From the NCBI GenBank assembly GCA_963734685.1, contig CAVTIC010000006.1, positions 124,001 through 188,000 on the forward strand: a DNA stretch of 64,000 nt, given 5' to 3'. Under the pieces are notes generated by a model. The model saw only the letters and a program-made list of their open reading frames with translations, was not told where the DNA came from and did no database searches. A program made the translations under genes and the position numbers. Shown here in pieces: positions 8,114 to 17,308 of the stretch (positions are counted from its first letter, which is position 1; the number at the start of each line of letters is the position of its first letter). This stretch comes from JAOUEA01 sp963734685 (GTDB taxonomy: Bacteria; Actinomycetota; UBA4738; HRBIN12).

Positions 8114-10609
8114 ATGCCCCAGGGAACCGGCCCGCCGACCGGCAACGAGTTGCGCCGGGCCCTCGCTCGGGCGGATCACGGCAAGCCGCTCACCCTCGAC
8201 GAGGCCACCGCCCTGGTCGCGGCGCGCGGTCGCGATCTCGAGCGACTGCTCACGATCGCCTCGCGCCTTCGAGACCTCGGACACGGCGACGTGGTCACAT
8301 ACTCGCGCAAGGTGTTCGTGCCGCTCACGATGCTCTGTCGCGACCATTGCCATTACTGCACGTTCGCGAAGCCGCCCGCGAAGATCGAGGCGCCGTTCCT
8401 CACGCCGGACGAGGTCGTCGCGATCGCGCGAGCCGGCGCCGATGCGGGCTGCAAGGAAGCGCTCTTCACGCTCGGCGATCGCCCTGAAGATCGATACGAG
8501 GTCGCTCGCGCCTGGCTCGAAGAGCGGGGCTTCGTGTCCACGCTCGACTACGTTCGGGCCGTCGCGATCCGGGTGATCGAGGAGACCGGCCTCTTGCCGC
8601 ACCTGAACCCCGGAGTGATGAGCTATGAGGAGCTCGCGCGCCTGAGGCACGTGAGCGCGTCGATGGGCATGATGCTCGAGACCGCGAGCGACCGCCTCTC
8701 GACCAAGGGCGGACCGCACGCAGGCTCGCCCGACAAGGTGCCGGCCGTTCGGCTGCGCACGATCGAGGACGCAGGCCGGCTCGCGGTGCCGTTCACGACC
8801 GGCATCCTCGTCGGCATCGGCGAGACCGAGCGGGAGCGCGCCGAGGCGTTGTTCGAGATCCGCGATCTGCACCGACGTTACCGCCATGTGCAAGAGGTGA
8901 TCGTGCAGAACTTCCGTGCGAAGCCCGGCACGGCGATGCACGGGTCGCCCGAACCCGCCGACGAGGAGTTCCTCGCCGCGGTCGCCACCGCCCGCATCGT
9001 GCTCGGCCCTCGCATGCACGTGCAGGCACCGCCGAACCTCTCCGACCCGGCGCAGCGGCTGCGCCTGCTCGACGCCGGCATCGACGACTGGGGCGGTGTC
9101 TCACCGATCACCCCAGATCACGTGAACCCCGAGAAACCCTGGCCGTCGATCGAGACGCTCGCTGCGACGACAGCGAGGCGGGGGAAACAGCTCCGTGAAC
9201 GTCTCACCGTCTACCCGGAGTTCGCCACCAAGCCCGATCCGTTCCTTTCCGGAAAGATGCGCGCTCCGGTGGCGGCGCTGCTCGGCAGCGACGGCCGCGC
9301 CGAGGTGGGACAGCGTCCGGTTCCGATCGCCTGGCAGGACCCCGACATCCGATGGAAGCCGCGCACGATCGCGCTCACGTTCGCGAAGTCGCCCGGCGCC
9401 GGGTTGCGTGAAGATGCTGAATCGGTCTACGGGGACATGGACGTCCCGGAGACCACCAGGGTGTGGGCCGCGCGATCGGTGGCGCCCGAGCGGCTGGACG
9501 CCGAGATCCGTTCAGCGCTCACGAAGGCCGAGTCGCATCGTCCGGTGACCGACGAGGAGGCCGTAGCGCTCTTCCAGGCAGAGGGCGCGGCGCTGGAGGC
9601 CCTCTGCCGGGTCGCGGACGGTCTGCGCGCAGAGGCCGTCGGCGACGAGGTCACCTACGTGATCAACCGGAACATCAACTTCACGAACGTCTGCTACGTC
9701 GGGTGCAGGTTCTGCGCGTTCGCGCAGCGGGAGGTCGACGATGAGGCCTACACGCTCACCCTCTCCGAGGTCGCCGATCGGGCGCAGGAAGCATGGGATC
9801 GGGACGCCAGCGAGGTCTGCATGCAGGGCGGCATCCATCCCGATCTCCCCGCGGCCTTCTACTTCGACGTCCTCGATGCCGTGAAGGCGCGCACTCCCGA
9901 CATGCACGTCCACGCGTTCAGCCCGATGGAGATCCTCAATGGCGCCACGAAGCTCGGTGTCTCGTTCGAGGAGTTCCTCATCGAGGCCAAGGAGCACGGG
10001 CTCGACACGATCCCCGGCACCGCGGCCGAGATCCTCGACGACGAGGTCCGCTGGGTGCTCACGAAGGGCAAGCTTCCGGCCGACACGTGGGAGGAGATCG
10101 TCCGCACCGCACACGATCTGGGCATCCGGAGCTCGAGCACGATCATGTTCGGTCATGTCGACGCACCGCCACACTGGGTGGCCCACATCCGGCGCATCGG
10201 TCGCATCCAAGCCGACACCGGCGGGTTCACGGAGTTCGTGCCGCTCCCGTTCGTGCACCAGCACGCCCCCATCTACCTTTCGGGCAAGGCACGCCCCGGC
10301 GCGACCTTCGAGGAGAACCTGCGGATGCATGCCGTGGCACGCATCCTGCTCGACGGGCTCATCCCCAACATCCAGGTGTCGTGGGTCAAGTTGGGCGTCG
10401 AAGCCTGCCGGTCGATCCTGCAAGCGGGGGCGAACGACTTCGGTGGGACGCTGATGGAGGAGACAATCAGCAGGATGGCAGGGGCAGAGTGGGGCATCGA
10501 GATGTCGCCCGACCAATTCGACGATGCGGTCCGCGCGATCGGGCGTTCGCCGGCGGTCCGCACGACCACGTACGGCCGCATCGATCGGAAGGAACGTCAG
10601 GCGTCCTGA
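8114..10609 (+). CDS. fbiC: FO synthase FbiC (fused CofG-CofH radical SAM enzyme)
   Basis: An 831-residue fusion that makes the deazaflavin FO from tyrosine and the flavin precursor 5-amino-6-ribitylaminouracil. It has two radical-SAM halves. The CofG half carries the CX3CX2C cluster at C75, C79 and C82. The CofH half carries C527, C531 and C534 in a CYVGCRFCAF context. The length agrees with actinobacterial FbiC. The ATG at 8114 follows TAGGCT by 7 nt, giving a leaderless start. Two small hairpins follow the stop codon. Confidence 0.96.
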   Translation: MPQGTGPPTGNELRRALARADHGKPLTLDEATALVAARGRDLERLLTIASRLRDLGHGDVVTYSRKVFVPLTMLCRDHCHYCTFAKPPAKIEAPFLTPDEVVAIARAGADAGCKEALFTLGDRPEDRYEVARAWLEERGFVSTLDYVRAVAIRVIEETGLLPHLNPGVMSYEELARLRHVSASMGMMLETASDRLSTKGGPHAGSPDKVPAVRLRTIEDAGRLAVPFTTGILVGIGETERERAEALFEIRDLHRRYRHVQEVIVQNFRAKPGTAMHGSPEPADEEFLAAVATARIVLGPRMHVQAPPNLSDPAQRLRLLDAGIDDWGGVSPITPDHVNPEKPWPSIETLAATTARRGKQLRERLTVYPEFATKPDPFLSGKMRAPVAALLGSDGRAEVGQRPVPIAWQDPDIRWKPRTIALTFAKSPGAGLREDAESVYGDMDVPETTRVWAARSVAPERLDAEIRSALTKAESHRPVTDEEAVALFQAEGAALEALCRVADGLRAEAVGDEVTYVINRNINFTNVCYVGCRFCAFAQREVDDEAYTLTLSEVADRAQEAWDRDASEVCMQGGIHPDLPAAFYFDVLDAVKARTPDMHVHAFSPMEILNGATKLGVSFEEFLIEAKEHGLDTIPGTAAEILDDEVRWVLTKGKLPADTWEEIVRTAHDLGIRSSSTIMFGHVDAPPHWVAHIRRIGRIQADTGGFTEFVPLPFVHQHAPIYLSGKARPGATFEENLRMHAVARILLDGLIPNIQVSWVKLGVEACRSILQAGANDFGGTLMEETISRMAGAEWGIEMSPDQFDDAVRAIGRSPAVRTTTYGRIDRKERQAS

Positions 10610-10632
10610 CCGTTTCCGTCAGTGTGGCTGAC
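10596..10632 (+). terminator. Tandem hairpins at the fbiC 3' end
   Basis: GTCAGG/CCTGAC (10596-10601 with 10605-10610) spans the stop codon. GTCAG/CTGAC (10618-10622 with 10628-10632) follows directly. Neither has a long T-tract, so this is at best a weak or factor-dependent terminator. Confidence 0.35.
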
Positions 10633-10732
10633 GACCGTTTCCGGCGTTCGATCGACTTGCGAGTTGGCCGCCGGTTCGACACGATGGGGGAAAGGACGAG
10701 GGATGAGGCAGGGAACTTCCTCGATAGAGGGC

Positions 10733-10777
10733 TTGTCATCGAGGCGGTTCTTCCCTCAGAATCACACGGATGTGATT
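10733..10777 (+). promoter_or_regulatory. whiB promoter with overlapping inverted repeat
   Basis: TTGTCA (10733-10738) and CAGAAT (10757-10762), 18 bp apart, form a plausible sigma-70-type promoter. A perfect inverted repeat AATCACA-CGGA-TGTGATT (10760-10777) overlaps the -10 and the expected transcription start. It could be an operator or, in RNA, a 7-bp hairpin just before the Shine-Dalgarno. The rest of the 184-nt gap after fbiC shows no gene. Confidence 0.5.
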
Positions 10778-10793
10778 TCGGGGGGAGACGAGC

Positions 10794-11021
10794 GTGCATC
10801 ACTACATCCCTTGGCAAGAACGAGCAAGATGTCGCGAATACGATCCGGAGATCTTCTTCCCCGAGAAGGGAGGCTCATCGAGGGAGGCCAAGCGGATCTG
10901 CAGCGAGTGTCCCGTCCGCATCGAATGCCTGAACTACGCCCTCCGTCGCGATGAGCGCTACGGCGTCTGGGGCGGCATGAGCGAACGGGAACGCCGACGC
11001 CTGAAGCGCATGGCGTCCTGA
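10794..11021 (+). CDS. WhiB-family [4Fe-4S] transcriptional regulator
   Basis: A 75-residue Wbl protein. The four cluster cysteines are C13, C36, C39 and C45 (C-x22-C-x2-C-x5-C), followed by the GVWGG turn (57-61) and a basic C-terminal RERRRLKR for DNA contact. Wbl proteins bind the primary sigma factor and respond to redox or NO. The GTG at 10794 is preceded by GGGGGAG at a good distance. Only 60 nt separate it from the histone-like gene, so the two may share a transcript. Which Wbl class it belongs to cannot be settled here. Confidence 0.93.
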   Translation: MHHYIPWQERARCREYDPEIFFPEKGGSSREAKRICSECPVRIECLNYALRRDERYGVWGGMSERERRRLKRMAS

Positions 11022-11081
11022 GAAGGCCAACCACGGCTCGACGCAACAGCTCCAGAGACAGCAGGGGAAAGGGGAGGAGGC

Positions 11082-11471
11082 ATGGCAGCAGCCAGGAAGA
11101 CCGCCGCTCGCAAGCCGGCCGCCAAGAAGTCGGCGGCCCGCAAGAAGACGGCGGCGCGCAAGCCCGCCGCAAGGAAGAAGACCTCGGCCCGCAAGCCGGC
11201 GGCTCGCAGGAAGACCGCCGCCAAGAAGACGGCCGCTCGCAAGAAGGTCGCCGCCAAGAAGACGGCCGCTCGCAAGAAGACGGCGGCGAGTAAGACGGCG
11301 GTCCGCAAGAAGGTCGCCGCCACTAAGACGGCCGCACGGAAGAAGACGGCCGCACGGAAGAAGACGGCCGCACGGAAGAAGACGGCCGCACGGAAGAAGA
11401 CGGCAGCCCGCAAGCCGGCCGCACGGAAGAAGACGGCCGCACGGAAGAAGACGGCAGCCCGCAAGCGCTGA
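11082..11471 (+). CDS. Histone H1-like Lys/Ala/Arg-repeat protein
   Basis: A 129-residue protein made only of Ala, Lys, Arg and Thr with a few Pro, Ser and Val. It is built from repeats of the type AARKKTAARK and has no acidic or aromatic residue. It resembles eukaryotic H1 tails, the tail of mycobacterial HupB and chlamydial Hc2. Unlike HupB it has no HU domain, so it is a free-standing tail. DNA or RNA compaction is the likely role, by composition only. The ATG has a strong GGGAGGAGG Shine-Dalgarno 1-10 nt upstream. It follows whiB and is closed by a strong hairpin terminator. Confidence 0.85.
   Translation: MAAARKTAARKPAAKKSAARKKTAARKPAARKKTSARKPAARRKTAAKKTAARKKVAAKKTAARKKTAASKTAVRKKVAATKTAARKKTAARKKTAARKKTAARKKTAARKPAARKKTAARKKTAARKR
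11331..11453 (+). repeat. 18-bp tandem repeat inside the histone-like gene
   Basis: The unit GCCGCACGGAAGAAGACG occurs four times head to tail (11331-11402) and twice more (11418-11453), encoding the repeat AARKKT. The nucleotide identity of the copies implies recent expansion and probable length variation between strains. Confidence 0.85.
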
Positions 11472-11491
11472 TCGCGTTCCGACTCGATCTC

Positions 11492-11516
11492 GAAGGGGGG
11501 CCCCGCGCCCCCCTTC
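11492..11516 (+). terminator. Hairpin terminator after the histone-like gene
   Basis: A 9-bp stem (11492-11500 with 11508-11516; G-A-A then six G pairing with six C then T-T-C) encloses a 7-nt loop. CGCTTTCT follows. It is the clearest intrinsic-type terminator in the window. Confidence 0.7.
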
Positions 11517-11540
11517 CGCTTTCTCGGGTCGGGACCGTGC

Positions 11541-11546
11541 TAGGCT
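11541..11546 (+). promoter_or_regulatory. -10 element for the large glycosyltransferase operon
   Basis: TAGGCT lies 25 nt before the ATG at 11572, directly downstream of the terminator. It would give a leader of about 19 nt. Confidence 0.45.
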
Positions 11547-11571
11547 CGCCGCCGCTCGAGAGAGCCCTCGC

Positions 11572-14500
11572 ATGACCCGATCCCCAGCCGCCGCACCCGA
11601 GCGCACGCCCACCGTCCTCGTCGTTCTCGTGGCCCGTGACGCGTCCGAGTGGCTCCGCGGAACCGTCGCGGCGCTTGCCGCGCAGACATACCCACGCATG
11701 GCCGTGTTGGGCGTCGACGACGCGTCCAGCGACGACACCAAGCAGATCCTGGAGCATGCGCTGGGGGAGCGACGCGTCATCACCTTCGCGTCTCCGCAGG
11801 GGCGCGCCGATGCCTTCCGCGCGGCGATGGATCAGCCCGCTGCCTCGGAAGCGGACTTCGTCCTGCTCCTGCAGGACGACGCCGCCCTCGATCCCGACGC
11901 GGTGCTGCGCCTCGTGGAAGCGGCGGTGGGCATACCCGGTGTGGACCGGGTCGGCGTCGCCGGGTGCAAGGTCGTCGATCGGGACCAGCCTCGAGCGCTG
12001 GTCGACGTGGGCCGGTCGGCCGACGTGTTCGGACACGCGTACTCGCCGCTGCAGCCCGGGGAGATCGATCAGGGACAGTTCGACCGGGTGCTCGAGGTGT
12101 TGTGCGTCTCGACCTCGGCGCTCCTGATGGCTCGCGACGCGTGGAAGCGTGCAGGCCTGCTCGACGAACGCATCGACGAGGAGCACCAGGGACTCGATCT
12201 CTGCTGGCGCGTCCGGCTCGCCGGGTTCCGGGTGCTGATGACGCCGCTCGCGCGGGTGCGCCATCGTGCCGAACCTCCGCCGCTCGCGACGCCGACCCGC
12301 GGCCGACGGCACGGTCGTCGCTACGAGGAGGACCGGGCCGCCATCGTCACCATGCTCAAGAACTACGGCGCGCTGTCCCTGCTCTGGGTCGTGCCGCTCG
12401 CGCTCGTCCTTGGGCTCATCCGCCTGCTCTACCTGGTGCTCGCTCGACGGTTCGAGGAGGCCTACGACGTGCTGGCGGCGTGGGGCTGGAACGTCGCTCA
12501 TCTCGGCGGCACGTGGTCGCGGCGGCGGCGGATCCAACGTGAGCGAAAGGTCAAGGACCGCCAGCTCCGCAGGTTCATGGAGTCCGCGGGCCTGCGCCTG
12601 CCGCGCTGGTTCCAAAGCGCCGAGCGGATCCTGGAGGAACAGCGAGCGATCGAGGAGGCCGACGAGGACGAGACCACCACTCGGAGGCTCCGTGACCGCA
12701 CCGCGTCGCTCGTGGGCACCCACCCCGTGGTCGTCGGGTCGTTCGTTGCGGTCGTCGTGGGCGCGCTGGTGATCCGGGGGTTGTACGGTCCCGAGCCGCT
12801 GGTCGGCGGCGTGCTGCCCGCGTTCCCCGCCCGTCCCGATGGCTTCTGGTCCGAGCTCGTGTCGGCGTACCGCACGACCCTGCTCGGAGGATCGCTGGCA
12901 GCGAGCCCCGCGCTCGGCGCGATCGGCGGCCTCTCATGGCTCACCCTTGGCAGCACGGCCCTCGCCCAGAAGGCGCTGCTCATCGGGGCGCCGGCGCTCG
13001 CTGCGATCCTGGCGTACCGAGCTGCGGCTCGGCTCACGGGACGCCCTGGGTCGTCCGTACTCGCAGCCGCCGCGTATGTGCTCAGCGGGCTCGTCCTATG
13101 GTCGTTCTCCGAAGGGCGTCTCGATCTGTTGGTGGCGCTGGCGGTCCTGCCCGCGGTCTTCGAGCGGGTCGAAGCCGCCTTCGCCCCAGAGGAGCCTTCC
13201 GACGGACGTTGGCGCTTCATCGCAGGGGTCGGGGTCACGTTGGCGGTGCTGGTGGCATTCCTGCCCGGAGCCGTGCTCGCGGTGGCGCTCCTCGTCATCG
13301 TGCAGGTGATAGGAGGATCGGCGCGCGGCCGTGGCCTGGTCTTGATGGGGTCGGCAGCGGTGGCGGCGGCGGTGTTGTTGTTCCCGTTCGTGCCGACGCT
13401 CATCGCCGGTGACGGTGCAGCGCTGGCCGCTCTCGTCGGCACGACCGATCTGTCCTCACTGGTTCGTCTCGCACCAGGAGGGGGACCCGGCACCTGGGTC
13501 GTGGCGGCGTTCCTCCCGATGGCCGCCTTCCTGTCGTTCGCGTTGGTCGGCGCAGAGCACCGGGCGCGAGCGGTGCGAGCCGCGGTGGCTGCCGTCGCCG
13601 GTCTGGGCTTGTCGTGGCTCGCCGCGGCGGGGTGGCTTCCCGAACCGATGTCGGATCCGCTCTCCTTCCTCGCCGTGGCGGCCACGGGTGAGGCGATGCT
13701 CGTCGCGTACGGGGTCTCGTCCGCTGTGACCGGTCTCGGGCGCGAAGCGTTCGGACTTCGTCAGGTCTTCACCGGCCTGCTCATCGTGACGCTCGGCGGC
13801 GGCCTGCTCCTGCAGACGGCGGCGGCGCTGGTGGGCGGGTGGGCGGTGGGGGAACCGGGGCCGGATCGTGTGCCGCCGGCATGGTCCGTCGTCGAGAGCA
13901 GGGCCAAGGGCGACTTCCGTGTGCTCTGGCTGGGTGCCGGCCGCAATGGACCGTTCCCCGCTCCGGGCGGCGATCCGCAGGCGGTCGCCGAGGCTGGGGC
14001 AGCGACGGTGCGGTACGGCCTCACCGATCGCGAGGGGGTGTCCGCGCTCGACCTCGGCCGACCGTCCACGGGACCCGGCCCGGACCGCCTGGGCGAGGCG
14101 CTCGACGAGATCCTGTCCGGCACCACCCGGCATGGAGGAGCGTTGCTTGCGCCCTTCGGGGTGCGCTTCATCGTCGCGGGAGGGGACGATCTTCCGCCCG
14201 AGGCGACGGCGTTGTTCGACACCCAGGTCGATCTCGATCCGCTCCCCGCGGCGGGGCTGGTGATCTATCGGAACGCCGCAGCGATGCCGCCCGCCGCCAT
14301 CTTGGTGGACGACCCCTCGACGCTCGAGGCGATGCGAGCCGCCGGCACCGACGCGATCGCTCGCGCCACGGTGAGCCGCGGGTCGTCGCTCGCGCAGGTC
14401 CAAGGGGGGTGGGAGGGCGGCGACGGAGCCGGGCCCGTGTTCCTGTCGACGGAGTTCCTAGGCGCCTGGGAGCTCGACGGTTCCTCCGACGAGCCGTTCA

Positions 14501-14652
14501 GCGCGTTCGGGTGGGCCACGGGCTTCCCGGCTCAGCAGGCACCCGTCAGCGTGCGCTACGGGGCACAACTTCCCGCGACGATCCAGGCCTGGATACTCGG
14601 AGCGCTCTGGGCCGTCGCGCTATGGGTGACCAGGAAGCCGGTGTCCCGATGA
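11572..14652 (+). CDS. Family 2 glycosyltransferase with large multi-span membrane region
   Basis: A 1026-residue protein. Residues 13 to about 230 are a GT-A domain with VDDASSDDT and LLQDDAAL (metal/donor site). A membrane helix pair sits near 262-290, then a charged linker, then about ten hydrophobic segments from about 385 to 770. An extracytoplasmic domain of about 200 residues and a final helix near 1003-1020 end the protein. Large GT2-membrane fusions next to whiB and a DUF5719 protein are a conserved actinobacterial arrangement. A role in envelope polysaccharide assembly is likely, with unknown substrate. The stop overlaps the next ATG. Confidence 0.85.
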   Translation: MTRSPAAAPERTPTVLVVLVARDASEWLRGTVAALAAQTYPRMAVLGVDDASSDDTKQILEHALGERRVITFASPQGRADAFRAAMDQPAASEADFVLLLQDDAALDPDAVLRLVEAAVGIPGVDRVGVAGCKVVDRDQPRALVDVGRSADVFGHAYSPLQPGEIDQGQFDRVLEVLCVSTSALLMARDAWKRAGLLDERIDEEHQGLDLCWRVRLAGFRVLMTPLARVRHRAEPPPLATPTRGRRHGRRYEEDRAAIVTMLKNYGALSLLWVVPLALVLGLIRLLYLVLARRFEEAYDVLAAWGWNVAHLGGTWSRRRRIQRERKVKDRQLRRFMESAGLRLPRWFQSAERILEEQRAIEEADEDETTTRRLRDRTASLVGTHPVVVGSFVAVVVGALVIRGLYGPEPLVGGVLPAFPARPDGFWSELVSAYRTTLLGGSLAASPALGAIGGLSWLTLGSTALAQKALLIGAPALAAILAYRAAARLTGRPGSSVLAAAAYVLSGLVLWSFSEGRLDLLVALAVLPAVFERVEAAFAPEEPSDGRWRFIAGVGVTLAVLVAFLPGAVLAVALLVIVQVIGGSARGRGLVLMGSAAVAAAVLLFPFVPTLIAGDGAALAALVGTTDLSSLVRLAPGGGPGTWVVAAFLPMAAFLSFALVGAEHRARAVRAAVAAVAGLGLSWLAAAGWLPEPMSDPLSFLAVAATGEAMLVAYGVSSAVTGLGREAFGLRQVFTGLLIVTLGGGLLLQTAAALVGGWAVGEPGPDRVPPAWSVVESRAKGDFRVLWLGAGRNGPFPAPGGDPQAVAEAGAATVRYGLTDREGVSALDLGRPSTGPGPDRLGEALDEILSGTTRHGGALLAPFGVRFIVAGGDDLPPEATALFDTQVDLDPLPAAGLVIYRNAAAMPPAAILVDDPSTLEAMRAAGTDAIARATVSRGSSLAQVQGGWEGGDGAGPVFLSTEFLGAWELDGSSDEPFSAFGWATGFPAQQAPVSVRYGAQLPATIQAWILGALWAVALWVTRKPVSR

Positions 14653-16067
14653 GGGCTCGGGGTCAGGGGGTGCTCACGCTCCTGCTCGCGGGCGTGATCG
14701 CCGTCGGTGCCGTGGCTTTCGAGCGCCTCGGACCTCGCGAGCCCGCGCCGGCGGTCCCCGGCTCGGCCCCGTCGGCGGCGTGGTTGTGTCCCCACGGAGG
14801 AGGGAAATCGTACGAGGGCACCGTCTTCCTCGCGAATCCGGGCGAGGCCGAGGTGCTCGCACGCGTGACCGAGCTGGGGCCCGATGGCCCCGGCGAGACC
14901 TCGGAGCTGACCGTGCCCGCCGGCGGTCAGGCCGAGGTTCAGGTGCCTGCGGGCGATCGGGCGGACTCCACGTTCGTGGAGACCTTCGGCGGCTGGATCG
15001 CCGCCGGATGGCTCGTCCGAGGAGCGGAAGGCGAGGTCGGTATCGGCACGGAGCCGTGCGCTCCCGATGCATCTCGATCGTGGTATTCGGCCGGGGCGAC
15101 CACGGGTGAGGGCGACGCATCCTTCCTCGTGGTGATGAACCCGTTCGATGCCGATGCCGTCTTCGACGTCGCGCTGTTCGCCACCGATCGGGCGCCCGTC
15201 CGCGACTCCGATCTCACCGACGTCACCGTGCGTCCGCAGCGGAGCGTGGCGATCCGGTTGAACGACTTCGCGCAAGGGGAAGAGGCGCTGGGTGTCGCGG
15301 TCGATGTGTCCTCGGGTCGCGTCGCGGCCGCGACCTTGGTCGTGTCCAAGGGGCGCGGCATCGGCAGCGTGCTTGCCGCCACGGCTCCGTCCGATCGCAT
15401 CTCGTTGTTGACCTCGACCGGCGCGGGGCAGTCGGATCTGAGCGTGATGGTCCCCTCGCCGATCGAAGCGTCCGGTGGCGCCACCACGCCCGCGCCGATC
15501 GGGCCGCTCGGCACGACGTTCGCAGCAACCCTGCGATCGGGCGATCCTCCGCAACCGGCCGGCGGACTTTCCGAGCAGGCACAGGAATCGGAATCGGCCG
15601 TCGGGTATCCGGTCGTGACCACCACGGCGTCGGCGATCGACCTCGCGGTCAGAGAGGGCGCACCGGTGGTGGCGGCCGTGCGGACGATCGGTGTCGGCAA
15701 CGACGGCGGCGCCACCGGCGGCTCGATGGCGCCCGCCGAGGCGTGGGTGGTCACGCCCACGAGCGCCGGCGACCCGTCGAAACCTGGGCTGCTGGTGCTG
15801 AACCCGGGCGGGAGCGAGGCATCCGTCACGGTCATGAGCTTGCCGACCGATGGTCAAGCCACCGAGACCACGCTCACCGTGGCGCCTGGGTCCCTCGGCG
15901 CGGTGCCGCGCCCGTTCCTCCTGGATGCCGGGCCGGCGTCGATCCTGCTTCGCTCCGAGGGCTCGCCGATCGTCGCGCTGGGGGCCTCGACGTCGCTCGG
16001 CAACGAGGGGCTGTCGGTCTTCGGTTTGGCTTCCGGTGTGCCGATACCGGTCGCTGAGGCCCCCTGA
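14649..16067 (+). CDS. DUF5719-like secreted/anchored protein
   Basis: A 472-residue protein with an N-terminal hydrophobic segment (residues 8-24) and an exported region made of repeated beta-rich units of similar sequence: EGTVFLANPGE, DASFLVVMNPFD and KPGLLVLNPGG. These look like three or four immunoglobulin-like modules. The assignment to DUF5719 rests on this architecture and on position directly after the GT2-membrane gene. Its ATG overlaps that gene's stop, so the two products probably work together at the envelope. No catalytic motif is visible. Confidence 0.65.
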   Translation: MRARGQGVLTLLLAGVIAVGAVAFERLGPREPAPAVPGSAPSAAWLCPHGGGKSYEGTVFLANPGEAEVLARVTELGPDGPGETSELTVPAGGQAEVQVPAGDRADSTFVETFGGWIAAGWLVRGAEGEVGIGTEPCAPDASRSWYSAGATTGEGDASFLVVMNPFDADAVFDVALFATDRAPVRDSDLTDVTVRPQRSVAIRLNDFAQGEEALGVAVDVSSGRVAAATLVVSKGRGIGSVLAATAPSDRISLLTSTGAGQSDLSVMVPSPIEASGGATTPAPIGPLGTTFAATLRSGDPPQPAGGLSEQAQESESAVGYPVVTTTASAIDLAVREGAPVVAAVRTIGVGNDGGATGGSMAPAEAWVVTPTSAGDPSKPGLLVLNPGGSEASVTVMSLPTDGQATETTLTVAPGSLGAVPRPFLLDAGPASILLRSEGSPIVALGASTSLGNEGLSVFGLASGVPIPVAEAP

Positions 16068-16098
16068 ACGGCCGACAGGGTCGGGTTGCCCGGTCGCG

Positions 16099-16104
16099 TA
16101 TCAT
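16099..16104 (+). promoter_or_regulatory. -10 element for the L,D-transpeptidase gene
   Basis: TATCAT lies 31 nt before the chosen ATG (16136), leaving room for a GGAG Shine-Dalgarno. This is why the ATG inside the hexamer (16103) was rejected as the start. Confidence 0.45.
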
Positions 16105-16135
16105 GTCGCGACCCGTCGGAAGACGGAGATCACTC

Positions 16136-17254
16136 ATGGCCAGAGGATCACACGCACCTGCGCGCCGCAACCGCGCGATCGCCGTCGTGGCGATCGTCGC
16201 AGGTGTCCTCGTGCTCGCTGCCGGCGGAGCCGCGTACTCCGCGTACCGTTACGAGCAGGCCCGCGCCGACCGGATCCTTCCGGGGGTGACGATCGCCGGT
16301 GTCGACGTCGGAGGCATGACGAAGGCCGAGGCCGTCGAGGCGGTGCGCACGGCAGCCCTCGCGACCCTGCAACAACCGATCCGGCTCCGAGCGGGCGGGC
16401 AGCGGTGGCAGGTCACCCTCGAGGAGCTCGGTCAGCGGTCACATGCGGTCGGCGCCGTGAACAAGGCCCTCGGCCTCGGCGACTCGATGGGCACGTTCTC
16501 CCGGTTCTGGCATCGATTCAACGATGCGCCGATCGGTCAGGAGATCGAGCTCGGCTTCTCAGGGGATGGGCGCGTCGACGCCGTGCTGAGCCGCATCGCC
16601 AGGGACGTCGCCGTCAAGCCCGTGAACGCCGACGTGGCCTACGACGACGGGCACGTGGTGTTCGTGAAGCCCAAGCCCGGCCGGGCGCTCGACTTCGTCG
16701 AGGCGCGGACCGCGGTCCGAGACGCGCTGAAGGCCCAGGGGGCCTCGCGCGTTGCCCTGCCGGTCCTGAAGGTGGCGCCGAAGATCACCGAGGAGAAGAT
16801 GCCCCCCACGATCGTCGTGCACGTCGACGAGAACAAGCTGTACCTCTACGACGGGTTCGACGTGGTCCGCACCTACTCGGTCGCAACCGCGAAGCCCGGA
16901 TACACGACTCCCCAGGGCGACTGGAACCTCTACCGGAAGGCCGAGAACCCGACCTGGTACAACCCGGCGCTCGACAGCTGGGGCGCCGACCTTCCCGCGG
17001 TGATCCCAGGGGGGCCCGGCAACCCCATGGGAACCCGAGCGCTCTACATCACCGCGCCCGGGTTGATCCGAATCCACGGCACGACGAGCGACGATTCGAT
17101 CGGCCGGTACGCCTCGCACGGGTGCATCCGCATGCACAACTGGGAGATCGAGGAGCTCTACCCCATGGTTCCGGTCGGCACCAGGGTGATCGTCGTGGGG
17201 GTTCGCCCTGCCGGCGCGCAGGAGTGGGACACGCCCGCCAGCGCCGACATCTGA
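16136..17254 (+). CDS. L,D-transpeptidase (YkuD) with YoaR-type peptidoglycan-binding domain
   Basis: A 372-residue envelope enzyme. A membrane anchor spans residues 14-36. The region from about 46 to 230 looks like the PG_binding_4/YoaR domain (LPGVTIAGVDVGG near its start). The YkuD domain follows. Catalytic H328 and C330 lie in SHGCIRM, preceded by IRIHGT. L,D-transpeptidases form 3-3 crosslinks in actinobacterial peptidoglycan. The ATG at 16136 has a GGAG upstream. The gene sits 68 nt after the DUF5719-like gene and has its own promoter. Confidence 0.92.
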   Translation: MARGSHAPARRNRAIAVVAIVAGVLVLAAGGAAYSAYRYEQARADRILPGVTIAGVDVGGMTKAEAVEAVRTAALATLQQPIRLRAGGQRWQVTLEELGQRSHAVGAVNKALGLGDSMGTFSRFWHRFNDAPIGQEIELGFSGDGRVDAVLSRIARDVAVKPVNADVAYDDGHVVFVKPKPGRALDFVEARTAVRDALKAQGASRVALPVLKVAPKITEEKMPPTIVVHVDENKLYLYDGFDVVRTYSVATAKPGYTTPQGDWNLYRKAENPTWYNPALDSWGADLPAVIPGGPGNPMGTRALYITAPGLIRIHGTTSDDSIGRYASHGCIRMHNWEIEELYPMVPVGTRVIVVGVRPAGAQEWDTPASADI

Positions 17255-17308
17255 CCGCCTCCGGCCTCCTCGGCGCGGGACCTTGTCACTCTTTCTGCCT
17301 CCGAACCG

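Noticed and set aside
10760..10777. CRP/FNR-type site upstream of whiB
   Set aside because: The arms are in the inverse order (TCACA...TGTGA) with a 4-bp spacer, not TGTGA-N6-TCACA.
11331..11453. CRISPR-like repeats
   Set aside because: The 18-bp units are directly adjacent without spacers and encode a regular AARKKT protein repeat.
11323..12723. Long minus-strand open frame opposite the histone-like and glycosyltransferase genes
   Set aside because: It is an antisense artefact of GC-rich codon bias: no start signal, no recognisable domain, and both plus-strand genes are well supported.
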